Source: an uncultured Pseudorhodobacter sp. (GTDB lineage Bacteria; Pseudomonadota; Alphaproteobacteria; Rhodobacterales; Rhodobacteraceae). Taken from it: 18,557 nt of DNA. Under the pieces are notes generated by a model, which saw only the letters and a list, made by a program, of their open reading frames with translations, made no database searches and was not told where the DNA came from. Location: assembly GCA_937910975.1 (NCBI GenBank), contig CALEMZ010000350.1, positions 1-18,557 on the forward strand, written 5' to 3'. Of the stretch, positions 1 to 7,047 are shown one piece after another (the first letter of the stretch is position 1; each line of letters begins with the position of its first letter). A program made the translations under genes and the position numbers.

Positions 1-975
1 TCGCGCCTGTCCCATCGCCGCCTTTACCAAAAAGCATAAAGCCGCGCGAATATCCCCCACCACATTCGGCGTTCCCGCCTCCTCCCGCGTTTCAATATCG
101 TCGCTGTAATCATGCGCAGTCGGGGAAACAAACCGCACCGTCCCGCCCCCCGGCTGAAACATCCGCCGCGAACAGACCGCCGCCTTGCGCACGATCATAA
201 CCCCCGAGGCCCCCGGCCCCCCCGGAAACTTATGTGCCGAGACCACGACCGCATCCTTTTCCGCATCCGTTCCCGCCCGCATATCAATTGGCAGGTAAGG
301 CCCGCCTCCGGCATAATCCCACACCGCCAACGCGCCATGCGCCTTGAGCATCCGCGTCACCATATCGGCATCGGTCAAAATCCCGGTCACATTGGACGCC
401 GCCGAAAACGCGCCGATGATCCGCCGCCCCTTTGCCGCCTCCAGCGCGGCCTCCAGCGCTGCCATATCCGGCCCGCCGGTCGCGGCCTCGCCAATCTCCA
501 CCACCTCCGCGCCGGTTTCGCGCCATGGCAGAATGTTGGAGTGATGCTCATACGGCCCGATCAACACTAAGGGGGGTTCGCCGCGCTCTACCGCTTCCGA
601 TATCCCGAGCAGATGCACCAGCCGGTTCAGCCCCGCCGTCGCCCCCGATCCGGCAAACACGGTGGCAAAACCGCCATCCGCGCCACATTCGCGCGCGATG
701 ATTGCGCGGGCCTCCCGCCGCATCCGCGTCATCGCCGCCCCGCAAAATGACGCCTCCGTATGGCTGTTGGCATAGAACGGCAGCACCCGCTCCATCACAA
801 ACCCCTCCACCTGCCGCAAGGCCCGGCCCGAGGCGACGTAATCGGCATAAAGCAGCTTTTGCACCCCGAACGGCCCTTCAAACTCCACCCCTTCGCCAAT
901 CACCCCGTCGCGCAGCCGCGCGGTCACATCGGGGGTGGCGAGGCTGGCTTCGAATTCCTGAAAGGCGGTTTGCAT
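1..975 (-). CDS. Class V aminotransferase / cysteine desulfurase-like PLP enzyme (partial, C-terminus outside window)
   Basis: The minus-strand frame is open from an ATG at 975 to the window edge, giving 325 codons with no stop, so the C-terminus is missing. It is a fold-type I PLP enzyme of the class V (SufS/NifS-like) group. Visible landmarks are AGSGATAGLNRLV (residues 108-120, PLP phosphate region), EHHSN (143-147), Asp220 in VWDYAGGG, the Schiff-base lysine Lys249 in SAHK, and GTPN (301-304). GGAG lies 7 nt upstream of the ATG. The motifs resemble SufS, but the gene stands beside an Lrp/AsnC regulator and not a suf cluster, so an amino-acid aminotransferase, lyase or desulfurase acting in catabolism is as likely as Fe-S assembly. 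The region holding a possible active-site cysteine is outside the window. The fold is certain; the substrate is unknown. Confidence 0.88.
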   Translation of the reverse strand, partial: MQTAFQEFEASLATPDVTARLRDGVIGEGVEFEGPFGVQKLLYADYVASGRALRQVEGFVMERVLPFYANSHTEASFCGAAMTRMRREARAIIARECGADGGFATVFAGSGATAGLNRLVHLLGISEAVERGEPPLVLIGPYEHHSNILPWRETGAEVVEIGEAATGGPDMAALEAALEAAKGRRIIGAFSAASNVTGILTDADMVTRMLKAHGALAVWDYAGGGPYLPIDMRAGTDAEKDAVVVSAHKFPGGPGASGVMIVRKAAVCSRRMFQPGGGTVRFVSPTAHDYSDDIETREEAGTPNVVGDIRAALCFLVKAAMGQAR

Positions 976-1084
976 GGGTTGGCTCCGGGCTATAGGGTGT
1001 TTTTCCGATCATATACTGAAGCAAAAGGGGTAAAATTCACCTTTTTATATTGTCATTATGGTATAAGTTGGGTCAATTGATCGA
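976..1084. promoter_or_regulatory. Divergent promoter region between aminotransferase and Lrp-type regulator
   Basis: This 109-nt region is much more AT-rich than its surroundings. An interrupted inverted repeat, TTATA (1045-1049) and TATAA (1062-1066), spans 22 nt, which would suit an Lrp/AsnC dimer. For the minus-strand gene a possible -35 TTGACC is at 1076-1071 and a weak -10 CAATAT at 1052-1047 (spacer 18 nt). The repeat would overlap that promoter. The elements are read by eye and not proven. Confidence 0.4.
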
Positions 1085-1549
1085 ATGAGTATGGAAAAGT
1101 TAGATCAAATAGACCGTGCGCTGCTCCGCGCCCTGCAGCGCGACGCGAGCCTTTCGCAGCGTGAGTTGGCCGAAACCGTGGGTCTGTCGCAAAATGCTTG
1201 TTGGCGCAGGCTGAAAGCGTTGCAGGAAAGCGGGCTGATCAAAGGCCAGACCATTCGCCTTGACGCGCAACAATTGGGCCTTGGTTTGACGGTTTTCGTC
1301 ATGGTCCGCACCCGCAACCACAGTAAGGATTGGCTGGCGATTTTCCGGCGCGAGGTGATGAACATCCCCCATGTAATCGACTTTTACCGCATCGCGGGTG
1401 ACTATGATTACATGCTGAAGGTCGTGGCCGAGGATATGAACGCCTTTGACCAGATCTACCAACGCCTCACAGCGAAGGTGGAGCTTGAAACCGTGACCTC
1501 CTACATCACCATGGAGGCGATTGCCGACGCGCGTGACCTGCCGGTTTGA
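1085..1549 (+). CDS. Lrp/AsnC family transcriptional regulator
   Basis: This 154-residue protein has the usual length and order of the Lrp/AsnC family. It has an N-terminal winged helix-turn-helix (about residues 6-60, with SQRELAETVGLSQNACWRRL as the recognition region), followed by a RAM ligand-binding domain from about 68, with the signature GDYDYMLKV at 105-113. These proteins usually form dimers to octamers and sense an amino acid or related effector. The gene is divergent from the class V aminotransferase, a common layout for a local regulator controlling its neighbour and itself; this is inference. The ATG at 1085 has no strong Shine-Dalgarno, and an in-frame ATG at 1091 is an alternative. 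Its 3' end lies 3 nt from the stop of the convergent gene, leaving no room for a terminator. Confidence 0.93.
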   Translation: MSMEKLDQIDRALLRALQRDASLSQRELAETVGLSQNACWRRLKALQESGLIKGQTIRLDAQQLGLGLTVFVMVRTRNHSKDWLAIFRREVMNIPHVIDFYRIAGDYDYMLKVVAEDMNAFDQIYQRLTAKVELETVTSYITMEAIADARDLPV

Positions 1550-1552
1550 ACA

Positions 1553-2281
1553 TTAGCGCAGCAGCCAGAGATAGATCGAAAACAACCCGATAAGCACCGG
1601 TTGATGCACGAGGTAAATTACCAAGCTGTGCCGCCCCGGCCATGTCAGCCGCGCCAGCCAAACAGGTGCTACGCCCCGTGTGAGTGGCCCCCGCGCCAGC
1701 ATCAGCTTTGCCAATGCCATGCCCAGAAGGAAAATCCCGAACCACGGGAACACCGGCTCATAATCCATCGTATAGGGCGCGATCGTCCCCAAACCTGTCC
1801 AATAAAACAGCGGCCCGTCCAGCACCTCAAACCGCGCCATGCGGGGCAGCGCGATCACAACGACCGCCACTACCCCCAGCACCCAGACGGGCCAGCGTAG
1901 AAACGCCAACCCCAGCAAGGAAGCCAGCGCGATGGAATGCAGGATGCCAAAGAAAATAAAACTGTCGCGCATCGCCAGGAAAGTCGCCACCGTAATCAGG
2001 GCCGCCGCCGCCACCAGCACCCCAAACCGCCGCCAGAACGCAGGCCAGCGGATACCCTGATGATGCGACAAGAAAAGGCCGAACCCCGCTAGAAACACAA
2101 AGCTCCCCGCGACGAGCCGTGCAAACAGCGCCCAAAACCCGGTCACGGCATTTTGCGGGCTGGCAAAGCCAAAGAGGCTCAGATCATAGGTGAAGTGATA
2201 GATCACCATACCAATCACGGCCAGGCAGCGTGCCATGTCCAGCCAGATGATGCGCCCCGCCGGTGCTTTTGCCACTGTCAC
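1553..2281 (-). CDS. DUF1624 / heparan-alpha-glucosaminide N-acetyltransferase-like integral membrane protein
   Basis: A 242-residue, strongly hydrophobic protein with about seven membrane segments (roughly 16-32, 48-72, 85-103, 108-128, 131-147, 178-195, 219-239). The patterns IIWLDMARCLAVIGMVIYH near the N-terminus, FGILHSIALAS (111-121), EPVFPWFGIFLLGMAL (175-190) and GRHSLVIYLVHQP (216-228) match bacterial members of the HGSNAT catalytic family (DUF1624). In animals that family transfers acetyl groups from cytosolic acetyl-CoA to lysosomal glucosamine; the acceptor of the bacterial members is generally unknown, perhaps an envelope sugar. The start is GTG (2281-2279) with AGG 6 nt upstream; the ATG just upstream is in another frame and runs straight into TGA. 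It converges on the Lrp gene and appears monocistronic. Confidence 0.85.
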   Translation of the reverse strand: MTVAKAPAGRIIWLDMARCLAVIGMVIYHFTYDLSLFGFASPQNAVTGFWALFARLVAGSFVFLAGFGLFLSHHQGIRWPAFWRRFGVLVAAAALITVATFLAMRDSFIFFGILHSIALASLLGLAFLRWPVWVLGVVAVVVIALPRMARFEVLDGPLFYWTGLGTIAPYTMDYEPVFPWFGIFLLGMALAKLMLARGPLTRGVAPVWLARLTWPGRHSLVIYLVHQPVLIGLFSIYLWLLR

Positions 2282-2465
2282 ATCTTACCTGCCCAAATCA
2301 GTGCCATCTTGCGCCAAGCCATAGCGCAACCCGTCCGAAATTCCGACCCAAAAATGCGCAGCAAAGGTTTTGGTATACCGGGGCCACTTGCCATTCCCAT
2401 GCCGCCGCGCAAAGGTATCGACGATTGCAGGCAGGGGCGCAAACCCCTCAAATTAGGGTGGGCCA
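2282..2465 (+). promoter_or_regulatory. Upstream region of the galM-tetronate operon with GGTATACC operator candidate and RBS-proximal hairpin
   Basis: A perfect 8-nt palindrome GGTATACC (2372-2379, in the context TGGTATACCG) resembles operators bound by GntR regulators of the FCD subfamily, which often control sugar-acid genes. A similar half-site, AAAGGTATCG, follows at 2411-2420. Closer to the gene, AGGGG (2433-2437) can pair with CCCCT (2444-2448). The same C-run can also pair as CCCT (2445-2448) with AGGG (2455-2458) in the ribosome binding site of galM. I see no convincing -35/-10 pair. The operator identity is inference from sequence likeness only. Confidence 0.4.
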
Positions 2466-3467
2466 ATGGCGCAGACAGAAGATTTTGGCCAAACACCTGA
2501 TGGTGCCACCGTACAGCAAATCACCCTGCGCGGCGGCGGGCTGACCGCATATTTGCTGACCTATGGCGCGACCCTGCGCGATTTGCGGCTGGATGGCCAC
2601 GCGCCGCCGCTGGTGTTGGGGTTTGACAGTTTCGCCCCCTACATCAGCCACCCCGGCTATTTCGGTGCCACCGTAGGGCGCTGCGCCAACCGCATTGCGG
2701 GCGGGCGCTTCAGCTTGGATGGCACCACCTATCAGTTGGATATCAACAACGGCCCCAACCACTTGCACGGCGGGGCAGAAGGAATTTCGCAGCAGCTCTG
2801 GCAGGTTGCGGCCTTGGCCGAAAACAGTGCCACCCTTACCCTTACCGCGCCCGATGGTGCAGATGGCTACCCCGGCGCTTTGCACATTCGCCTGACCCTG
2901 TCGCTGCTGCCCGGTGGCGTGATGGACATGGTGATAGAGGGCAAGGCCGATGCCCCGACCCTGTGCAATATTGCCCATCACAGCTATTTCAACCTCGGCG
3001 CGGCGGATATCCTGTCCCACAAACTCCAGATCGCAGCAGAGCATTACATCCCCGTTGATGCGACCCTGATACCGACAGGGGCGGTTGCGCCAACGGCAGG
3101 CAGCGGCTTTGACTTCCGGGCCCCGCGCGGCTTGGGCGACGCCCTGCGCGGCATCGCACTTGATCACAACTTCTGCCTTTCACACGCGCGCCAGCCCATC
3201 CGCCCCGTCGCGCGGCTGTTCACCGATGAGGTAGCCCTGCAAATCGCCACCACCGAACCCGGCCTGCAAATCTATGATGCGGCGAGCATGGACGTGCCTA
3301 TTGCGGGCCTGAATGGCCCGTTAGGGGCCTATGCCGGGCTTGCGATGGAGCCGCAGCTTTGGCCGGATGCCATCAACCACCCTGACTGGGCGCAACCCGT
3401 CCTGCGTCCCGGCGGCACCTATCGCCAGCACAGCCAATTCACCTTCGCCCGGCAGGAGGTCACATGA
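2466..3467 (+). CDS. galM: Aldose 1-epimerase (mutarotase)
   Basis: A 333-residue beta-sandwich mutarotase of normal length. The family landmarks are all present: GRCANRIAGG (71-80), NHLHGG (98-103) with His99, HHSYFNL (171-177) with His172 as the probable catalytic acid, and MEPQLWPDA (294-302) with Glu295 as the probable catalytic base. It interconverts alpha and beta anomers of aldoses in the cytoplasm. No signal peptide is visible. The start ATG follows a G-rich ribosome binding site (AGGGTGG at 2455-2461). The stop overlaps the next start (ATGA), so it is translationally coupled to ltnD and heads the operon. A mutarotase is not needed for the acyclic tetronates handled downstream, so it may serve a cyclic precursor such as a tetrose, or another sugar. 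The enzyme class is firm; the substrate is not. Confidence 0.93.
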   Translation: MAQTEDFGQTPDGATVQQITLRGGGLTAYLLTYGATLRDLRLDGHAPPLVLGFDSFAPYISHPGYFGATVGRCANRIAGGRFSLDGTTYQLDINNGPNHLHGGAEGISQQLWQVAALAENSATLTLTAPDGADGYPGALHIRLTLSLLPGGVMDMVIEGKADAPTLCNIAHHSYFNLGAADILSHKLQIAAEHYIPVDATLIPTGAVAPTAGSGFDFRAPRGLGDALRGIALDHNFCLSHARQPIRPVARLFTDEVALQIATTEPGLQIYDAASMDVPIAGLNGPLGAYAGLAMEPQLWPDAINHPDWAQPVLRPGGTYRQHSQFTFARQEVT

Positions 3468-4360
3468 GCCACAGCACCGCTGTTATCGGCCTCGGTTCCA
3501 TGGGGTGTGGCATCGCCGCCTCGCTTTTGCGCGCAGGCCACCGCACCCATGGCTATGATCTTAACCCACAGCAAACCGCCCGCTTTTTGGCGCAAGGCGG
3601 CGCGCCCGGCGTGCTGGCCGATGTGGCGGGCAGTCTTGATGCCGTGGTTGTTGTGGTGCTGAACGCCGCCCAAGCCGAAACGGTGCTTTTTGGCGCGCAA
3701 GGCGTGGTGCCGCATCTGCGCAAGGGCGCGGTTGTTATGGGCTGCGCCACTGTTCCGCCCGCTTTTGCCCGCCAAATGGCGGCGCGCTGCGCCGATCACG
3801 CGGTGCATTACCTTGATGCGCCCATTTCGGGTGGCGCCGCCAAGGCCGCAGCCGGCGCGCTGAGCATCATGGCCTCTGGCACGCGCGATGCCTTTGCTGC
3901 CGCACGCCCCGTGCTTGCCGCCACTGCGCAAACCGTGTTCGAGTTGGGCGATGCGGCGGGCGCAGGCTCGGCCATGAAAGCGGTGAACCAATTGCTTGCA
4001 GGCGTACATATCGCCGCCATGGCCGAGGCGCTGACCTTTGGGCTGACCCAAGGCGTTGCCCCCGACAAGTTTGTAGAGGTGATTTCGAAATGCGCAGGCA
4101 CCAGCTGGATGCTGGAAAACCGCGCGCCTCATATCGTGGCGGGCGATTACACGCCACATTCCTCGGTCAATATCTGGCCCAAGGATCTGGGCATCGTGCT
4201 TGATATCGCACGCGAGGCAAAGTTTGCAGCCCCCATCACCGAAGCCGCGTTGCAACAATTCCTTGCCGCCGCAGCGCAGGGTCTCGGGGCCGAGGATGAT
4301 GCCGCCGTCGCCAAGGTCTATGCCCGCAACGCAGGCCTCAAACTTCCGGGGGAGGCATGA
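3464..4360 (+). CDS. ltnD: L-threonate 2-dehydrogenase, beta-hydroxyacid dehydrogenase family
   Basis: A 298-residue protein of the 3-hydroxyisobutyrate dehydrogenase superfamily. It has an N-terminal Rossmann fold with GLGSMG (9-14) and an acidic residue at the end of strand 2 (Asp32), which favours NAD over NADP. The substrate motif DAPISGG is at 118-124, the catalytic lysine is Lys172 in GSAMKAVNQLL, and KDLGI (240-244) is also conserved. LtnD oxidises L-threonate at C2 to 2-oxo-tetronate. The specific name rests on context: it is followed directly by otnK, otnC and otnI, the gene set described for L-threonate use; the D-erythronate version uses a different dehydrogenase (DenD). The start overlaps the galM stop as ATGA and the stop overlaps the otnK start in the same way. 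A different 2-hydroxy-acid substrate cannot be excluded from sequence. Confidence 0.87.
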   Translation: MSHSTAVIGLGSMGCGIAASLLRAGHRTHGYDLNPQQTARFLAQGGAPGVLADVAGSLDAVVVVVLNAAQAETVLFGAQGVVPHLRKGAVVMGCATVPPAFARQMAARCADHAVHYLDAPISGGAAKAAAGALSIMASGTRDAFAAARPVLAATAQTVFELGDAAGAGSAMKAVNQLLAGVHIAAMAEALTFGLTQGVAPDKFVEVISKCAGTSWMLENRAPHIVAGDYTPHSSVNIWPKDLGIVLDIAREAKFAAPITEAALQQFLAAAAQGLGAEDDAAVAKVYARNAGLKLPGEA

Positions 4361-5616
4361 CTACGGTTTTAGGCTGCATTGCCGATGATTTCACTGGCGC
4401 GACCGATCTGGCCGGGCTTTTGGCGCGCTCGGGTGTTCGGGTATCCTTGCGCATCGGCGTGCCGGATGCCCCGCCAAGCGACCCGGCGGCGTTTGAGGTG
4501 ATCGCCCTGAAATGCCGCACCGCCCCGGTGGCCGAGGTGGTGGCGGAGTGTCGCGCCGCGCTGAAATGGCTGCAAGCGGCGGGGGCAAAACGGTTTTTCT
4601 GGAAGTATTGCTCCACCTTCGACAGCACGCCCCAAGGTAATATCGGCCCGGTGGCCGAGGCGCTGATGGCGGATCTTGGCACGGATCAAACCATCTACTG
4701 TCCTGCCTTTCCCGAAAATGGCCGCGCGATTTTCATGGGCAATCTTTTTGTGGGTGAGTCCCCGCTGGCGGAAAGCCCGATGAAGGACCACCCGCTGACG
4801 CCAATGCGTGACAGCAACCTGATGCGTCTTCTGGCCCCGCAGGTCACCAAACCCGTGGGCCTTGCCAATCGGCTGACAGTTGCCAAAGGGCCGGATGCCT
4901 TGCGCGCACGGCTTGCTGATTTGGCAGGGCAGGGCGTGGCCCATGTCGTGGTGGATGCCGTCGCCAACGAAGACCTTTACACCATCGCCGAGGCCTGCCG
5001 CGAGATGCCGCTGATAACGGGCGGCTCTGCCATAGCCATGCCCTTGCCCGCGCTTTACCTTGCCGACGGCACCCTGTCGGCCAAGGCCCCACGCGTGCAA
5101 AAGCCCGACCTGCCGCCTGAAACGATTTTGCTGTCGGGCAGTTGCTCTGCCATGACGCGCGCGCAGGTTGCGGCCTATCCCGGCCCCAAATATCGGTTGG
5201 ACCCGCTGCTCTTGGCCGCGCAAGGCCCGCAAGCCGCACGCGATTGGCTTGCCGCCCAAGACCTGACGCAAGCGCCCCTGATCTATGCCACCGCCGAACC
5301 TGAGGTCGTGCGCATAGCCCAAGCCCAGCTTGGCACCGCCGCGGCGGGCGAGGTTGTGGAGCGCGCACTTGCCACCCTTGCTACCGCCGCCCGCGACATG
5401 GGCGCGCGCCGCTTCGTGGTGGCCGGGGGCGAAACCTCGGGGGCGGTAACGCAAGCACTTGCTGTGCGCCTACTGACGATAGGGGCCGAAATTGCGCCCG
5501 GCGTGCCGTGGTGTTTTGCCGATAGCGCAGGCCAGCCCATCGCGATCACCCTGAAATCCGGTAACTTCGGCACGGAAAGCTTTTTTGCCGACGCTTTGGA
5601 AAGACTGACCGCATGA
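4357..5616 (+). CDS. otnK: 3-oxo-tetronate 4-kinase (four-carbon acid sugar kinase, DUF1537)
   Basis: A 419-residue protein with the two-domain layout of the four-carbon acid sugar kinase family. The N-terminal substrate domain opens with GCIADDFTGATDLAGLL (residues 6-22), the family signature. The C-terminal nucleotide-binding domain carries GGETSG (357-362) and KSGNFG (400-405). It phosphorylates 3-oxo-tetronate at O4 using ATP, providing the substrate for the decarboxylase encoded next. Length and domain order are normal. Start and stop each overlap a neighbour by ATGA, which implies tight translational coupling and balanced amounts of the pathway enzymes. The related kinases DtnK and HprK-like members act on other acids; the neighbours decide in favour of OtnK. 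Confidence 0.9.
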   Translation: MTTVLGCIADDFTGATDLAGLLARSGVRVSLRIGVPDAPPSDPAAFEVIALKCRTAPVAEVVAECRAALKWLQAAGAKRFFWKYCSTFDSTPQGNIGPVAEALMADLGTDQTIYCPAFPENGRAIFMGNLFVGESPLAESPMKDHPLTPMRDSNLMRLLAPQVTKPVGLANRLTVAKGPDALRARLADLAGQGVAHVVVDAVANEDLYTIAEACREMPLITGGSAIAMPLPALYLADGTLSAKAPRVQKPDLPPETILLSGSCSAMTRAQVAAYPGPKYRLDPLLLAAQGPQAARDWLAAQDLTQAPLIYATAEPEVVRIAQAQLGTAAAGEVVERALATLATAARDMGARRFVVAGGETSGAVTQALAVRLLTIGAEIAPGVPWCFADSAGQPIAITLKSGNFGTESFFADALERLTA

Positions 5617-6263
5617 GCGAAGAAACCAAACTGCGAGAGTTGATCTGCACGCTGGCCAAATCCATGTTCGACCGTGGCCTGACAGGCGGCTCCACGGGCA
5701 ATATCTCGGCCCGCACGCCTGATGGCGGCCTGCTTGTCAGCCCCACAGGCACCAGCTTTGGCCGATTGGACCCGGCGCGCCTGTCACGGTTTGACGCGCA
5801 GGGTGTCTTGATCGACGGCGACGCGCCCACTAAGGAAATGCCGCTCCACTCGGCGTTTTACGACACACGCACATCGGCGGGCGCGGTGGTTCACCTGCAT
5901 TCGTGCCATTCGGTCGCATGGTCGATGATGCCGGGGGTGGATGCCGATGATTTTCTGCCCCCCATGACGCCCTATGCCATCATGAAGCTGGGCCGCGTGA
6001 AGCTGCTGCCGTTTTTCCTGCCCGGCGATCCTGCGATGGGTGAGGCTGTGCGCGGGCTTGCGGGTAAACGCAGTGCCGTGATGCTTGCCAACCACGGCCC
6101 CGTGGTCGCGGGCAAGGATATCGAGGCCGCCTGCAACGCGATTGAAGAGCTGGAGGATACCGCGCGCCTCGCGATGCTGATGCGCGGTTATGATGCCCGA
6201 ATGCTGACGCCTGATCAGGTACAGGCGCTGGTGACGAAATTTGATGTGGAGTGGGAGGCATGA
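5613..6263 (+). CDS. otnC: 3-oxo-tetronate 4-phosphate decarboxylase (class II aldolase family)
   Basis: A 216-residue class II aldolase/adducin-fold protein. The phosphate-binding motifs GGSTGNIS (25-32) and SPTGTS (43-48), Glu75 in KEMPLH, the metal ligands His94 and His96 in HLHSCH, and His161 in ANHGP are in the positions expected from fuculose-phosphate aldolase. OtnC uses the bound divalent metal to decarboxylate 3-oxo-tetronate 4-phosphate to dihydroxyacetone phosphate and CO2. Because class II aldolase relatives are very alike, the sequence alone could also mean an aldolase; its place between otnK and otnI supports the decarboxylase. It is joined to both neighbours by ATGA overlaps. 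Confidence 0.88.
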   Translation: MSEETKLRELICTLAKSMFDRGLTGGSTGNISARTPDGGLLVSPTGTSFGRLDPARLSRFDAQGVLIDGDAPTKEMPLHSAFYDTRTSAGAVVHLHSCHSVAWSMMPGVDADDFLPPMTPYAIMKLGRVKLLPFFLPGDPAMGEAVRGLAGKRSAVMLANHGPVVAGKDIEAACNAIEELEDTARLAMLMRGYDARMLTPDQVQALVTKFDVEWEA

Positions 6264-7033
6264 AGTTTTCCGCCAACCTTGGCTTTCTCTGGGCCGACCG
6301 CCCGCTGCCCGAGGCCATCCACGCCGCCCATAAGGCTGGCTTTGATGCGGTAGAATGCCATTGGCCCTATGACACCCCGGCGATGGATGTGGCGCGCGCC
6401 TTGGGCGAAACCGGGTTGCTAATGCTGGGCCTGAATACCAAGCGCGGTGATCTGGCCAAGGGCGAAAACGGACTTTCGGCGCTTCCGGGGCGCGAGGAAG
6501 ACGCGCGCGCAGCCATAGATCAGGCCATTACCTACGCCCGCGCTATCAATGCGCAAAATATCCATGTCATGGCGGGCTTTGCCACCGGCCCGCTGGCTGC
6601 GGCGGTTTTTGTCGAAAACCTTGCCTATGCCTGCGATCAGGCCGCCCCCTTCGGCATCACCATCTTGATTGAACCGCTGAACCGCCATGACGCTCCCGGC
6701 TATTTCCTGACAACCACCGATCAGGCGCAAGAGATCATCAAATCCGTGGGGGCCGCGAACCTCAAGTTGATGTTTGATTGTTATCATGTGCAACGGATGC
6801 AGGGCGATCTGAGCCACCGTTTGGCGGCGTTGCTGCCCCTCATCGGGCATATCCAGTTCGCCTCTGTCCCGGACCGGGGTGCGCCGGATCATGGCGAGGT
6901 GAACTACACCTATATTTTCGCGCTGATCGCAGATTTGGGCTATAGCGCGCCACTGGGGGCCGAATACAAACCGGCCCTTGATACCGATGCCACCCTTGGT
7001 TGGCTGGCCGCCTACCGCCCGAAACCCCGCTGA
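6260..7033 (+). CDS. otnI: 2-oxo-tetronate isomerase (hydroxypyruvate isomerase-like TIM barrel)
   Basis: A 257-residue protein of the hydroxypyruvate isomerase (Hyi) group of the xylose isomerase-like TIM barrel family. Typical stretches are MKFSANLGFLW at the N-terminus, IEPLNRHDAPGYFL (137-150), MFDCYHVQ (171-178), HIQFASVPDRGAPDHGE (197-213) and GAEYKP (233-238). Glu138, Asp173, Gln199 and Glu235 are spaced as the metal ligands of Hyi. OtnI converts 2-oxo-tetronate to 3-oxo-tetronate, linking LtnD to OtnK. The frame can be opened at a GTG at 6251, but the ATG at 6260 is preferred: it overlaps the otnC stop as ATGA, has GGGAGG (6253-6258) just before it, and gives the family N-terminus. 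Confidence 0.89.
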   Translation: MKFSANLGFLWADRPLPEAIHAAHKAGFDAVECHWPYDTPAMDVARALGETGLLMLGLNTKRGDLAKGENGLSALPGREEDARAAIDQAITYARAINAQNIHVMAGFATGPLAAAVFVENLAYACDQAAPFGITILIEPLNRHDAPGYFLTTTDQAQEIIKSVGAANLKLMFDCYHVQRMQGDLSHRLAALLPLIGHIQFASVPDRGAPDHGEVNYTYIFALIADLGYSAPLGAEYKPALDTDATLGWLAAYRPKPR

Positions 7034-7047
7034 GGATCATGCCCCGG

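Noticed and set aside
112..1080. Several plus-strand frames at 112-1080 (up to 152 codons)
   Set aside because: They overlap the class V aminotransferase read on the minus strand, which is open to the window edge with full PLP motifs. The plus-strand translations are Arg/Pro-rich shadows.
4369..5454. A 361-codon open frame antisense to otnK, and similar long antisense frames in galM and ltnD (2448-3167, 3419-4258)
   Set aside because: The sense genes have clear family motifs; the antisense translations are rich in Arg, Gly, His and Ala, as expected for shadow frames.
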